Positions 41,686 to 51,100 of a stretch of 64,000 nt of DNA are shown here, piece by piece. The number at the start of each line of letters is the position of its first letter. Within the stretch, counting starts at the first letter, position 1. The notes under the pieces were generated by a model. It saw only the letters and a program-made list of their open reading frames with translations, had not been told where the DNA came from and made no database searches. A program made the position numbers and the translations under genes. The DNA is taken from IMG/VR virus record IMGVR_UViG_3300027714_000004, positions 81,427-145,426 of that record; one strand, given 5' to 3'. Source of the DNA: a virus.

Positions 41686-44325
41686 GTGTCCGCATCCAGT
41701 ATACCCCTAAAAATTAAAAATAGCGCAGGTGACCTACAGGAATTCAGCCCCGAAGAAGAAATGTTTCTTGCGGTAAAATTGGGAGAGTCTTTATCAGAGT
41801 CTTCTGCTGGTGATATCGGAGACATTAGTCTAACGGGTGATGTTAATATAGGATCGTTTGTAGACACGTACTACAACGAAGTTACGGGTACTCACCCAGC
41901 ATCAAACATTACAGGAACTACCGTTACTACTACATTAAAACAGGTAGGTGGTTCTGCGTCAGAGACTGGATCAGATTTCATAAGACCTATAGGTTATTAT
42001 CAAAGCAGTTCAAATGCTGGATTCTACGATATGGTAGATCTAGATTTGAATAATTTAACAACTCGTGCACTGAGAACTGTTGAGACATTAGGTCTTCAGG
42101 GTACATTCGAATTATCATCAACTACGCCAGGCACTGATTGGGTAAAACATGTAGATAACGTGTTTACAGATACCATCGGTGACGGTACCTCGGTAGTATA
42201 CCATATTTGGAAACGTGTGACACTAGCAACTCCACCAGCGGGTCTAGCCACCGTACGACCAATGGCAACAACTTATGACGGATCTACCTTTGATGGGTTT
42301 AAAGAAATGTCAGACGATCAGATCAAGGCTACCCTTGGTCAACGTGCTAAAACTCTTCGAGCAACAGTAGGATCTATTGGTTCTTATCAGTTGCGTTCAT
42401 CCGCTCAAGGAGCTCCCACTTCAGCAGGTACTTGGGATGCACGTGGTTCTGCTACTAATACTCAACGAACCCTTGTTGACGCCGACTATTCTCGTACTCG
42501 TAATTCTGCATATACTCGCACTAGAGTTTCTGCATATTCACGTGATCGACAGTCTACATATACCCTAGACCGCACAGAATCATTCTCAAGGAATTTTACT
42601 GGTGACTTCGCTGGTACATATACTAGAGACTTCGCTGGTACATATACTAGCGATTTTACTGGAGTATATTCTAGAACTCGTCCTTCAACATATAGTCGTA
42701 GTAGACTAGAGGCATTCACTGGTTATTTTGCGGGTACTTATAATCGTGCACGAGTATCTACCTATACTAGTGATAGGATAGAAGGGTTCTCTTCAGCATA
42801 TTCACGTGCACGAGTATCTACCTATACACGTAGTCGTATTACCGACTTCGCTGGAAACTTCGTTGCAGGATATTCTAGAGGATTTGCTTCAGATTATTCG
42901 CGAACCTTTATCGGTGCATATTCATCTTCTTACTTTGGTGATTTTGTAGGAAACTATGCTCGTACTTCTACTCTAGTTTCCACACGCACTCGGTACTCTA
43001 CATACACACGAAATAGTATAACTAACACTCCCGTCTCTTATATGGGTAATTTCGTAGGGTATTATACTGGAGATTTCGCAAGTTCATACTCAAGAACTAC
43101 ATCGGGCACATATGCTCGGACGTTAGCATACTCTCGTACACTGTATTATACTGTTAGTTTCGTAGGAAACTTTTCTCGCGCAGCTGCGGGGTATTACACC
43201 GGAAACTATGCTCGTACACGAGATATGTCATATTGGGCATATTACGCTCGTAATATTGCTTACACAGGGTATTACTCTCGCAGCGCCAGTCAAGGTGCAT
43301 CATATTTCAGAAACATGGTGTCTACTCGTTTCCGATATGGTACTACCAGAAACGCTCAGGCATTTCCCAGCGACACCTCTCTCGACGGTAATTTAATTAT
43401 ACCTTGGTATTTTGCGGGGGACTTTGCAACTGCATTTGAATATGTTGCATACTACCCAGGCGGCACCTACACACGTTCAAGACTTGTCTCTAACACTTAT
43501 GCCAGAGTCATCCCCCTCTACTACGTGGGAAATTATAGTAGGACTGTAGGCGTTAACTACGTAGGTAACTATGCGAGAACGCGTGTAGCAAGCAGTCAAG
43601 GTACTGGTTACTATGCGACCACCTCAAACTACTCTTCTTCATACACGGGATATTACTCTAGAAACCAGACTCTTACTTATGCTGGTGCTTATGCACGAGC
43701 TCGTGCGAGTGTTGTACAAGATACATTTGTAGGTGACTACGCAAGAACATTTGCAGGTGCCTTCTCTAGTCAATTTGTTGGCGAATATACCACAACATCT
43801 ACAAGAACTCGATTAGCTTCGTTTGTCAGAAATAGAGTGCAGGCGTATACGAACACACGATCTTCGACATATTCTCGTGATCGTGTTGCTAATTTTGCAG
43901 GAGAGTTTACTGGTAACTACACAACAACATTCTCTGGAGACTATTCTCGAACCTTTGCTGGTAACTTTGTAGGTAACTATACCACAACCTTTATTGGTGA
44001 CTTTGCAGGAGCATATGCTAATACCTTTACAGGAGAATTTGTTGGAGACTTCACTACTAATTATGTAGGCAACTATAGTCGTGTACGTGTATCTGCGTAC
44101 GCTCGACTACGTACCTCAACCTATACTGGCCCTTACACAAGTGACCGCGCATCGACGTACATCGGAAATTTCACTTCGGACTACACGCGTGAATTTGTTG
44201 GAAACTATTCGAGAGATTTTGCTGGTCAATATTCACGTGCTTACCTCGGAAACTATACTGGTACAACTATTAGTGATGTGATCTATACCCCAGAAACATA
44301 TACCTTATACGTAAGGATTGCATAA
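41686..44325 (+). CDS. Giant tetrapeptide-repeat structural protein B
   Basis: 879 residues from a GTG start with GAGAGAG upstream. Residues 1-265 are non-repetitive (SIPLKIKNSAGDLQEFSPEE near the start), a type of N-terminus seen in marine phage fibre proteins. Residues about 266-863 are units of four with Tyr, Phe or Arg leading each unit: FAGT YTRD FAGT YTSD FTGV YSRT RPST. The phase is kept over long stretches. A non-repeat island lies near 545-590. The same repeat occurs in the protein at 27406, which has a different N-terminus. Probably a second fibre with the same shaft type. Confidence 0.82.
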   Translation: MSASSIPLKIKNSAGDLQEFSPEEEMFLAVKLGESLSESSAGDIGDISLTGDVNIGSFVDTYYNEVTGTHPASNITGTTVTTTLKQVGGSASETGSDFIRPIGYYQSSSNAGFYDMVDLDLNNLTTRALRTVETLGLQGTFELSSTTPGTDWVKHVDNVFTDTIGDGTSVVYHIWKRVTLATPPAGLATVRPMATTYDGSTFDGFKEMSDDQIKATLGQRAKTLRATVGSIGSYQLRSSAQGAPTSAGTWDARGSATNTQRTLVDADYSRTRNSAYTRTRVSAYSRDRQSTYTLDRTESFSRNFTGDFAGTYTRDFAGTYTSDFTGVYSRTRPSTYSRSRLEAFTGYFAGTYNRARVSTYTSDRIEGFSSAYSRARVSTYTRSRITDFAGNFVAGYSRGFASDYSRTFIGAYSSSYFGDFVGNYARTSTLVSTRTRYSTYTRNSITNTPVSYMGNFVGYYTGDFASSYSRTTSGTYARTLAYSRTLYYTVSFVGNFSRAAAGYYTGNYARTRDMSYWAYYARNIAYTGYYSRSASQGASYFRNMVSTRFRYGTTRNAQAFPSDTSLDGNLIIPWYFAGDFATAFEYVAYYPGGTYTRSRLVSNTYARVIPLYYVGNYSRTVGVNYVGNYARTRVASSQGTGYYATTSNYSSSYTGYYSRNQTLTYAGAYARARASVVQDTFVGDYARTFAGAFSSQFVGEYTTTSTRTRLASFVRNRVQAYTNTRSSTYSRDRVANFAGEFTGNYTTTFSGDYSRTFAGNFVGNYTTTFIGDFAGAYANTFTGEFVGDFTTNYVGNYSRVRVSAYARLRTSTYTGPYTSDRASTYIGNFTSDYTREFVGNYSRDFAGQYSRAYLGNYTGTTISDVIYTPETYTLYVRIA

Positions 44326-44359
44326 TACCCTTTATTGTGGTATAATGAGAGATAGAGAG

Positions 44360-44380
44360 GTGGGTCTACTAATGACCCAC
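44360..44380 (+). other. Hairpin between fibre B and next operon
   Basis: GTGGGTC and GACCCAC form a 7-base-pair stem with a 7-base loop, with flanking GATA/TATC able to extend it. It has only a weak U-rich tail, so a possible terminator or processing site. Confidence 0.5.
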
Positions 44381-44434
44381 TTATCTAAGTACTATATACA
44401 TTATAATTTGAATTGAACTCTCTGGAGATATTTA

Positions 44435-44896
44435 ATGAGTCGTAAGCAGTGGATGGATAATGCATTCTGGGAAACGGATGAAAAGAAAGAACTGAACTGT
44501 ATCCTAGAACTTGAAGATGATGTTGGTCGTGTAACACGTCAACAGATGCTTTTACACCGAACTAACAAAGATGGTAGTGATAACGATCTTTTCAATGAAG
44601 TTATTGAATCGGTAGGTGAAGCATCTATTGATAAGGAAACAACTGATCGAGTTATCCGTAAAACTGCCGAAGTTGAAGAAGAGAAGTTGCGAGACGATGA
44701 GCATCAAAAAGCACGTAAGCTCGAAAAACTTTTTAATTATAAGATGGAAGCTTTCGAAGTGGATGAGATTAAACTCTCCAAAAACCGAAAGTTAAAGGCT
44801 AAGTTGCGCCGTGCTAAGTCAAAGATTGAAGTCGATCTATACTCAATCATGATTCTACAAGAGCAACTAGAGGCCACGGAAGATGGAAAAAAGTAA
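44435..44896 (+). CDS. Unknown charged helical protein
   Basis: 153 residues, MSRKQWMDNAFWETDEKKEL, largely helical and charged, with a basic region near 115-130 (LSKNRKLKAKLRRAKSKI). TGGAG precedes the ATG. It overlaps the glycosyltransferase gene by 14 bases, so it belongs to the same operon as the two modification enzymes and may be their adaptor or substrate. No family recognised. Confidence 0.7.
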   Translation: MSRKQWMDNAFWETDEKKELNCILELEDDVGRVTRQQMLLHRTNKDGSDNDLFNEVIESVGEASIDKETTDRVIRKTAEVEEEKLRDDEHQKARKLEKLFNYKMEAFEVDEIKLSKNRKLKAKLRRAKSKIEVDLYSIMILQEQLEATEDGKK

Positions 44897-45620
44897 AGGA
44901 TTTCTAATAGTTGCGTCTAAGAAACGTAACTTCTACTTATACGCTATTAATCTTGCAGAGTCTCTTAGGGATTACTATGATCCTGAAGATGAATGTAAAA
45001 TTTGTTTAGTGACAGAGGAACAGTTCCTAGACGACCGTGGTAGAGACGTTGCGGACGATATCATCTTTTGTGATGACCATTATCGCGCTAAGTTATGGGG
45101 AATGTCTCAGTCTCCATATGACGTGACAATGTATATTGATGCCGACATGGAATGTGAACACGAAGATATTATCAAAGTATGGGATGAGATGAAAGACCAT
45201 GATTTGGTATTCACTGCTCTCACTGATGACCGTGATTATATTTACGCGGAACGGGATTTCTCCACACCAGAAGGTATGTCGAAATTTACTTTGTGCGGTG
45301 GTGTATGTTTGTATGATATGTCTAAACCAATAGTCCGTGAGTTCATGGATGATTGGTGGGACTTAACATATCGACAGATGAACAATACTTGGTGGCCCAA
45401 GGGTTATATAGAAAGTCTCAAAGCTTGGGATCAGTTCTCACTTTGGTGGTTGACCGAGAAAGAAGACAAATATAAAGATCTCAAGATCGGTATCTTTGAT
45501 GACGACTTGAGGTGGAACTATTATAACGCTCTGAACTGGGCGATCACAAAACCGGAGAACGGGCCAGTGATTCTGCGTCACTTCTCTGCGGGTTTAAATA
45601 AGGATACTCCAATAGTATGA
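44883..45620 (+). CDS. Putative GT-A glycosyltransferase (GT8-like)
   Basis: 245 residues. A Rossmann-like start (SKGFLIVASKKRNFYLYAIN, LAESLRD) is followed by CKICLVTEEQF and the metal-binding motif YIDADME (D86-A-D88). TLCGGVCLYDM near 136-146 and the late LRHFSAG (H233) fit the GT8-like layout, where DxD and a C-terminal His bind Mn2+ and the nucleotide sugar. The acceptor is unknown; the location among fibre genes suggests virion proteins. It overlaps the oxygenase gene by four bases (ATGA). Confidence 0.78.
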   Translation: MEKSKGFLIVASKKRNFYLYAINLAESLRDYYDPEDECKICLVTEEQFLDDRGRDVADDIIFCDDHYRAKLWGMSQSPYDVTMYIDADMECEHEDIIKVWDEMKDHDLVFTALTDDRDYIYAERDFSTPEGMSKFTLCGGVCLYDMSKPIVREFMDDWWDLTYRQMNNTWWPKGYIESLKAWDQFSLWWLTEKEDKYKDLKIGIFDDDLRWNYYNALNWAITKPENGPVILRHFSAGLNKDTPIV

Positions 45621-46324
45621 TACAGGTAAACGACCAATATCTCAAACATGTCGAGGTTAATAACCCTGAACTACTTGAGATTCTAGAACAGTACTCCAAG
45701 TTACATACCACAGAAGGTTTTGAAGAAAACTGTCACTTGAATTCTGCTCAACATATTCGACAACGCGCATACTATGTGGGCGAAGATCATAAGAATGAAA
45801 TTGTTGGTAAGGGAAACAAACACGAAGGGTTTCCGGACGAACTAGTTGGATACAACTTCAAACTTTCTGAGAAAGCGCATAAGATGTTTGCACCGGATGC
45901 AGATCCAGTTTTCAAACGTGATATGACTCTACATCTCCGTGACCTAAACGATAAGATGATGAACTTCTTGTCCGTTAAACACAATGCACTTGCAGCAGTA
46001 TATCCGCCTGGCGGATTCATCTCGTGGCACAACAATGCAAATGCACCTGGCTTTAACTTAATCTTCTCCTACTCAGAAGACGGTTCTGGTTACTTCGAAT
46101 ACATCCACCCTGAGACTAAAGAAGTCATTCGTTGTCAAGATGAATCGGGTAAGTGGACTTGTAAGGCAGCGTACTTCGGTCACTACGGTGAAGAAGATAA
46201 GGTTATGTACCATGCTGCGTCTACAGAAGACTGGCGTTGTACTGTATCATATGTCTTTGATCGAACAGAAGCGTCTATAGACTTCCGTGAAATGGTCGTG
46301 ACAGATATTGAATCTGCGGAATAG
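45617..46324 (+). CDS. 2-oxoglutarate/Fe(II)-type oxygenase
   Basis: 235 residues. The double-stranded beta-helix pattern is present: AAVYPPGGFISWHNNANAPG holds the first metal ligand His138 with Asn140 in the place of the usual Asp, followed by FNLIFSYSEDGSGYFEYIHP, then YHAASTEDWRCTVSYVFD with His199 and Arg207 as second His and 2OG-binding Arg. Such enzymes hydroxylate proteins, nucleic acids or small molecules. Coupled to the glycosyltransferase by ATGA. The Asn in HxN is unusual and may change activity. Substrate unknown; fibre Pro or Lys residues are candidates. Confidence 0.78.
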   Translation: MIQVNDQYLKHVEVNNPELLEILEQYSKLHTTEGFEENCHLNSAQHIRQRAYYVGEDHKNEIVGKGNKHEGFPDELVGYNFKLSEKAHKMFAPDADPVFKRDMTLHLRDLNDKMMNFLSVKHNALAAVYPPGGFISWHNNANAPGFNLIFSYSEDGSGYFEYIHPETKEVIRCQDESGKWTCKAAYFGHYGEEDKVMYHAASTEDWRCTVSYVFDRTEASIDFREMVVTDIESAE

Positions 46325-46339
46325 TAAAATATATCAAAA

Positions 46340-46399
46340 CTAGAACCTTAAAGTGTTATAAATAGAGGAAGACAATCTATAAACAGTTTAAGGTTCTAG
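46340..46399 (+). repeat. 13-bp perfect inverted repeat around a late promoter
   Basis: CTAGAACCTTAAA at 46340-46352 and TTTAAGGTTCTAG at 46387-46399 flank the TATAAATA at 46357-46364; the right arm ends five bases before the ATG at 46405. Confidence 0.85.
46357..46364 (+). promoter_or_regulatory. T4-type late promoter core TATAAATA
   Basis: Exact TATAAATA, 40 bases before ATG 46405, inside the loop of the 13-base inverted repeat. Confidence 0.85.
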
Positions 46400-46404
46400 A
46401 GAAT

Positions 46405-46761
46405 ATGGCAATTTACGAAGATTTTACAATTGATCAAGGTGCGGATGTAGCTCTACAAATAGAGTTAGTCAACCCTGATGGGTCAACAAAAGACCTTACC
46501 GGATATTCTGTTGCTGCTAAAATGAAGAAGACCTTCAAAAGCGAAGCGAATAATACTCTAGATTTCACCGCTATCGTCGCACAACCTTCGGTAGATGGTA
46601 TCGTCACTATATCCCTCAATAACGTTCAGACAGATACTTTAGCTACTCGTGGTAGATATGTCTATGATGTCGAAATTAGTTATGTAGACGAAGACGAAAA
46701 TACTATCATAGAACGAATTCTAGAAGGTAAGATTAAAGTCAATCCTTCGGTAACAAGGTAA
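46405..46761 (+). CDS. Small beta-sandwich virion protein
   Basis: 118 residues. EDFTIDQGADVALQIELVNP and DGSTKDLTGYSVAAKMKKTF, then ATRGRYVYDVEISYVDEDEN and a final EGKIKVNPSVTR form a single beta-sandwich pattern (QGA...I.L...G...DLTG) I recall from conserved marine phage virion proteins. Probably an attachment or connector piece for fibres. First gene of the operon under the promoter at 46357. Confidence 0.75.
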   Translation: MAIYEDFTIDQGADVALQIELVNPDGSTKDLTGYSVAAKMKKTFKSEANNTLDFTAIVAQPSVDGIVTISLNNVQTDTLATRGRYVYDVEISYVDEDENTIIERILEGKIKVNPSVTR

Positions 46762-46765
46762 GATT

Positions 46766-47635
46766 ATGCCTATTCGAAAGGTCGGTGGTATTACAACCTC
46801 TCTTACTGGAAGCAGTAATTCCGGTACTACTAAAATAAAACGAGTCACTGTGGGTCGTCCAGTAACTCGTGTCCAGTCAAGTAGAGAAATCAAAACCTTT
46901 GACGGTCTTGGGGATATCCCGAACATATCAGAGTTGCAACTCGGTGAGTTGGGTATCAACACGGTTGACGGAAAACTATACTTAAAGAAAATTTACGACA
47001 ACGGTATCGAAGCTGTTGTTGAGGTAGGTAAGCACACCCTCGCGGATGAACTATCTGCATCCACTACCTTTAATTCATACATTTACACTTCTGACGGAAC
47101 ATTAGAAGTGATCAGCGGAGAAGATGATCTAGGTAATTCACTCTCTTACGACCCGAATCCAGACTCCCCGTCAAGGATTCAAATATACCTCAACGGAGTT
47201 TTACTCCAACCAGAAATAGATTATACTGCTACTGGTGGGGATATTATCACCCTAACATCTTCTGTAGATGCGGAACAAGTTGTTCAGGTTGCGGCCTACA
47301 ACTCAACAGGCATTTCTTTTGGAAACGACATCATCCTAGATGATCACTACTCATTTACAGTAGGCACAAACGAGGAAACCAGATTTTATCATAACGGGAT
47401 CGACACCATTATTAAACATATGGGGTTCGATGATAGTAAATTTAAGATACAATATCTTAGTGATGATAAATTCGTAATGGACGACTCAGGTGTTCAACTT
47501 CTTGGACACTACACTTTAAACAGCGAAACTATATCAACTCAATCTGATTTAGACCAGATTAACACTAGACTTGACTCTCTAGACAGTGATATCCAAGAAA
47601 TTAAGTCTATATTAGTAGGACTGTTACAAAATTAA
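46766..47635 (+). CDS. Fibre connector protein
   Basis: 289 residues. A basic N-terminus (KIKRVTVGRPVTRV) is followed by LQLGELGINTVDGKLYLKK at about 56-74, a GELaIN..DGKLY motif common to fibre attachment domains. RIQIYLNGVLLQPEIDYTAT at about 145-164 is a small beta-module also found, in variant form, at the ends of the proteins at 47705 and 48129. The C-terminus is a coiled coil (INTRLDSLDSDIQEIKSILV). Likely joins a long fibre to the baseplate. Confidence 0.75.
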   Translation: MPIRKVGGITTSLTGSSNSGTTKIKRVTVGRPVTRVQSSREIKTFDGLGDIPNISELQLGELGINTVDGKLYLKKIYDNGIEAVVEVGKHTLADELSASTTFNSYIYTSDGTLEVISGEDDLGNSLSYDPNPDSPSRIQIYLNGVLLQPEIDYTATGGDIITLTSSVDAEQVVQVAAYNSTGISFGNDIILDDHYSFTVGTNEETRFYHNGIDTIIKHMGFDDSKFKIQYLSDDKFVMDDSGVQLLGHYTLNSETISTQSDLDQINTRLDSLDSDIQEIKSILVGLLQN

Positions 47636-47659
47636 TTATCAAGTCAGGTTTCGTTTAGT

Positions 47660-47667
47660 TATAAATA
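47660..47667 (+). promoter_or_regulatory. T4-type late promoter core TATAAATA
   Basis: Exact TATAAATA, 45 bases before ATG 47705. Confidence 0.82.
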
Positions 47668-47704
47668 TAATCGTTCATTCACTATTATAAAGAACTACTC
47701 AACT

Positions 47705-48064
47705 ATGATCAATAATAAATCTTTTAATCGGGTGCTTGCAGAAAGTCTATTCAACTTAGCGAAAGCTAAGCAAGTAGAAGTAACGGAAACCCCTGGCAAG
47801 GAGACGATTCTTTTTGATCTTATTGAGGGAACCTCATCATCTACGTCAGATCGCTCAGTGATTCCAGAAGCACAATCTATCATTGCAGTTGGCGACACAG
47901 CACTGTTCACCTTGAACGGATCACCTACACGAGATGATTTGATCGACGTGTGGGTAAACGATGTTCTTCAGCATCCTGAAGAGATCTACGAAACTATTGA
48001 TAATACTATACAGTTTTTTGAAATCCCTCCGAAAGGAACGGACATCTACATTAAATTTCGTTAG
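47705..48064 (+). CDS. Small virion protein with NDVLQ beta-module
   Basis: 119 residues. Helical N-terminus (FNRVLAESLFNLAKAKQVEV), then DLIDVWVNDVLQHPEEIYET and TIQFFEIPPKGTDIYIKFR, a beta-module of the VxVNgvLQ.P...Y type used in fibre and baseplate proteins. Probably a partner of the long fibre at 48129. Function not proven. Confidence 0.7.
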   Translation: MINNKSFNRVLAESLFNLAKAKQVEVTETPGKETILFDLIEGTSSSTSDRSVIPEAQSIIAVGDTALFTLNGSPTRDDLIDVWVNDVLQHPEEIYETIDNTIQFFEIPPKGTDIYIKFR

Positions 48065-48128
48065 TATATTATTAAACGTTTAAATTATAAAACACAACCA
48101 ATAAACTCAAACCTAGGAGATACACCTA

Positions 48129-51100
48129 ATGGCATTTAGGCAGATTAAATCCCCCGCATTAGCGGATAAAGCAGTACTTAATACCAAACTGGACGAAAGT
48201 GCAGTACAGGGTCAAGCCACCCTAACAGGTATGATAAACCCAGCGGATTGTTTCACCCTTCTCTATGATGTCGGTACAGACTCATTGAAGAAGATTGGCG
48301 CAGATGCATTCTTCGCATCATTCTCAACAGATGATTTGCAAGAAGGTGATTCACAATACTTTACGCCTGCACGTGCACAATCAGCAGTTGCTCCGGATAT
48401 CGCAGCTGCGGTACTTACGGAAACTAACCGTGCTTCGGCAGCAGAGACTCTACTTCAGAGCAACATTCAAGCTGAAACTTCAGCTCGCACTCAAGCAGAT
48501 ATCACTCTACAATCTAACATTACCGCAGAAGAAACTCGTGCTAAGTTGCGTGAAGATTCTATCGAAGCATCTTCTCAAACTGCTGACACTGCTCTTTCTG
48601 GTCGTCTTGACGACATTCTAAGCAATACTGATTCTGCTGCTATCGATTCGTTCGTAGAAGTAATCACTGCTTTCCAGAGTGCTGACTCAGTACTAACTGC
48701 ATCAACAATCGCTAACTCATCTGCAATCACTTCAGAAGTTAACCGTGCGACTGGTGTAGAAACTGCAAATGCTAGTGCAATCAGTGTTGAAACTGCTCGT
48801 GCAACAGCTGCAGAAGTTGCTCTTGCTTCTCTACTTAGCGCAGAAGAAGTTGCTCGTATCGCTGCTGACGCTGCGTTAACTGCTCGTGTTTCAACTGAAG
48901 AAGGTCTTTCGGTATCACTTCAGTCACAGATTACTACAGAAGCTGCTCGTGCAGCTGCGGCAGAAGGTGTTAACTCATCTGCAATCGCATCTGAAGTTAC
49001 TCGTGCTACTGGCGCAGAAGCTGCAAACGCATCTAACCTAACAGACGAAATCAATGCTCGTGCTGTTGCTGATACTCAAGTACGTGTTGATCTAAACGCT
49101 GCTATCGTATCTGGTGATAACGCTGCTAAAGCTCACGCTGATGCCGCAGACGCACTTCTAATGGGTGACGCAACTATCGACGGTACTCCATCGAATAGTG
49201 TTGCTGAACGTATCGAATCTGCTAAGACTGGCGCTGTATCTGAAGCTGCTATTGACGCTGCTGAGAAAGTTGCTGTTGAAACTACAAACCGTCTTCTTGC
49301 TGAAGCGCAGTTCCAGACTCAGATCACTGCTAATGATGGTGACATCACTGCACTACAAGCTGCTGATACAGCAGAAGCTTCTGCTCGTACCACTGGCGAT
49401 GCTGGTCTACAGTCACAAATTGACTTCATCACTAACAACACTGATTCTGCTGCTCTAGACTCACTAACAGAAATCGTTGCTGCATTCCAAAATGCTGATA
49501 GCGACATGTCTGCTCTTGTTGGTTCTAACACTGCTGCAATCTCTACTGAGAAAGCACGTGCAGAAGGTATTGAGTCGGCTCTATCGACAGCAATCTCTAC
49601 TGAAGCATCAACTCGTGGAACTGCTGACCAAGGTCTACAGTCACAGATTACTGCTGAAGAAACTGCTCGTATCGCTGCTGACGCTACAACTCTTGCATCT
49701 GCAAAGTCTTACACAGACGCAGAAGCAGACTCACATCAAGCAGCTGCTCAGTCACACGCTGATGCACAAGATACTGCACTAGTCGGTGACGCATCTGTAA
49801 ACGGTACTTCTGGTAACACTATTACTGCTCGTATCGCAACTGCTAAAGCATTAGCATTTGGTTACACAGATACTCAAGTTACTGCTGAAGCTGCTTCTCG
49901 TACTGCTGCTGATACCGCACAATCTCTACGTACTACAGTACTAGAATCAGATATGGACGATGTCGAAGCACTTGCTGCTCAAAACGAAATCGATCTACGT
50001 GCAGAAGAAGTTGCTCGTACTACTGGTGATGCTGGACTACAAGGTCAAATCACCGCAGAAGCGACTACTCGTGCTGCTGCCGATACTGCTCTAACATCTA
50101 GTCTAGCGACTGAAGTTGCTCGTGCTCAAGGTGTTGAATCAACTAATGCTGCTGCTGTCGTTACTGAACGTCAACGTGCAGAAGCGGTTGAAGCTGGTCT
50201 ACGTACAGATGCTAACACTAACACAGTAAATATCTCATCTAACTTGGGTGCTATTAATGTTGAACGTACTCGTGCATTGGGTGCTGAACTTGCTCTTGAA
50301 CTCTCGATCGGTGATGAATATGATCGTGCAGTGGCTGCGGAAGGCGTACTAACTACTGGTTTGAACACTCTTTCTGGTACAGTAAGCAATATCCTTTCTA
50401 ACACTGACTCTTCTGCTCTAGACTCACTAACAGAAATCGTTGGTGCTTTCCAGAATGCTGACTCGGATCTATCTGGTATTATCACTGCTAACTCTGGTCG
50501 TTTGACTAGCGTTGAAGGTCGTGCACTAACTCTAGAAACAGAAATGGACGCGGTCGAAGGTCGTGCTACTGCTGTTGAAGGTCGTGCTACTGCACTTGAG
50601 ACAGAACAGGGTCTACAAGCTGCTCGTATCACAGCTAGCGAATCTGACGTTTCTGGTCTAGAAACTAAGTTGGGTGACGGTGTATTTGACACTACTTCTC
50701 AATCTATCACTGGTGCAATCGGTGAACTTCACACAGAAGCAACTGCTAACACTTCTGGTCTTGTATCTGCTGTTGCTCGTGCTGACGCTGATAGTGATGC
50801 ACTTGCATCAGAAATCGTATCACGAACTGCTGCTGACACATCTATCCGTACAGATATCGCAAGCTATCGTTCAACTGACACTGCTGACTACATCGCACGT
50901 GATGGTGTTGTTCTTGCATCTGCACAGACTTACGCAGAAACTGAAGCAAATGACGCAGAAGCTGCTGCTAAGACTTACGCAGACGGAATCGTTGCTAGTG
51001 AAGCAACTCTACGTGACAACGCTGACATCGTACTTGCTGGTCAGATCACTTCTGAAGCGACTGCTCGTATTACTGCCGATAATCAACTAGATTCTCGTGC

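Noticed and set aside
48295-51090. Leu/Lys-rich open frames in another register of the Ala-rich fibre
   Set aside because: The repeated GCT/GAA/ACT codons of the coiled-coil fibre create Leu-rich shadow frames; there are no starts with binding sites and no conserved motifs.
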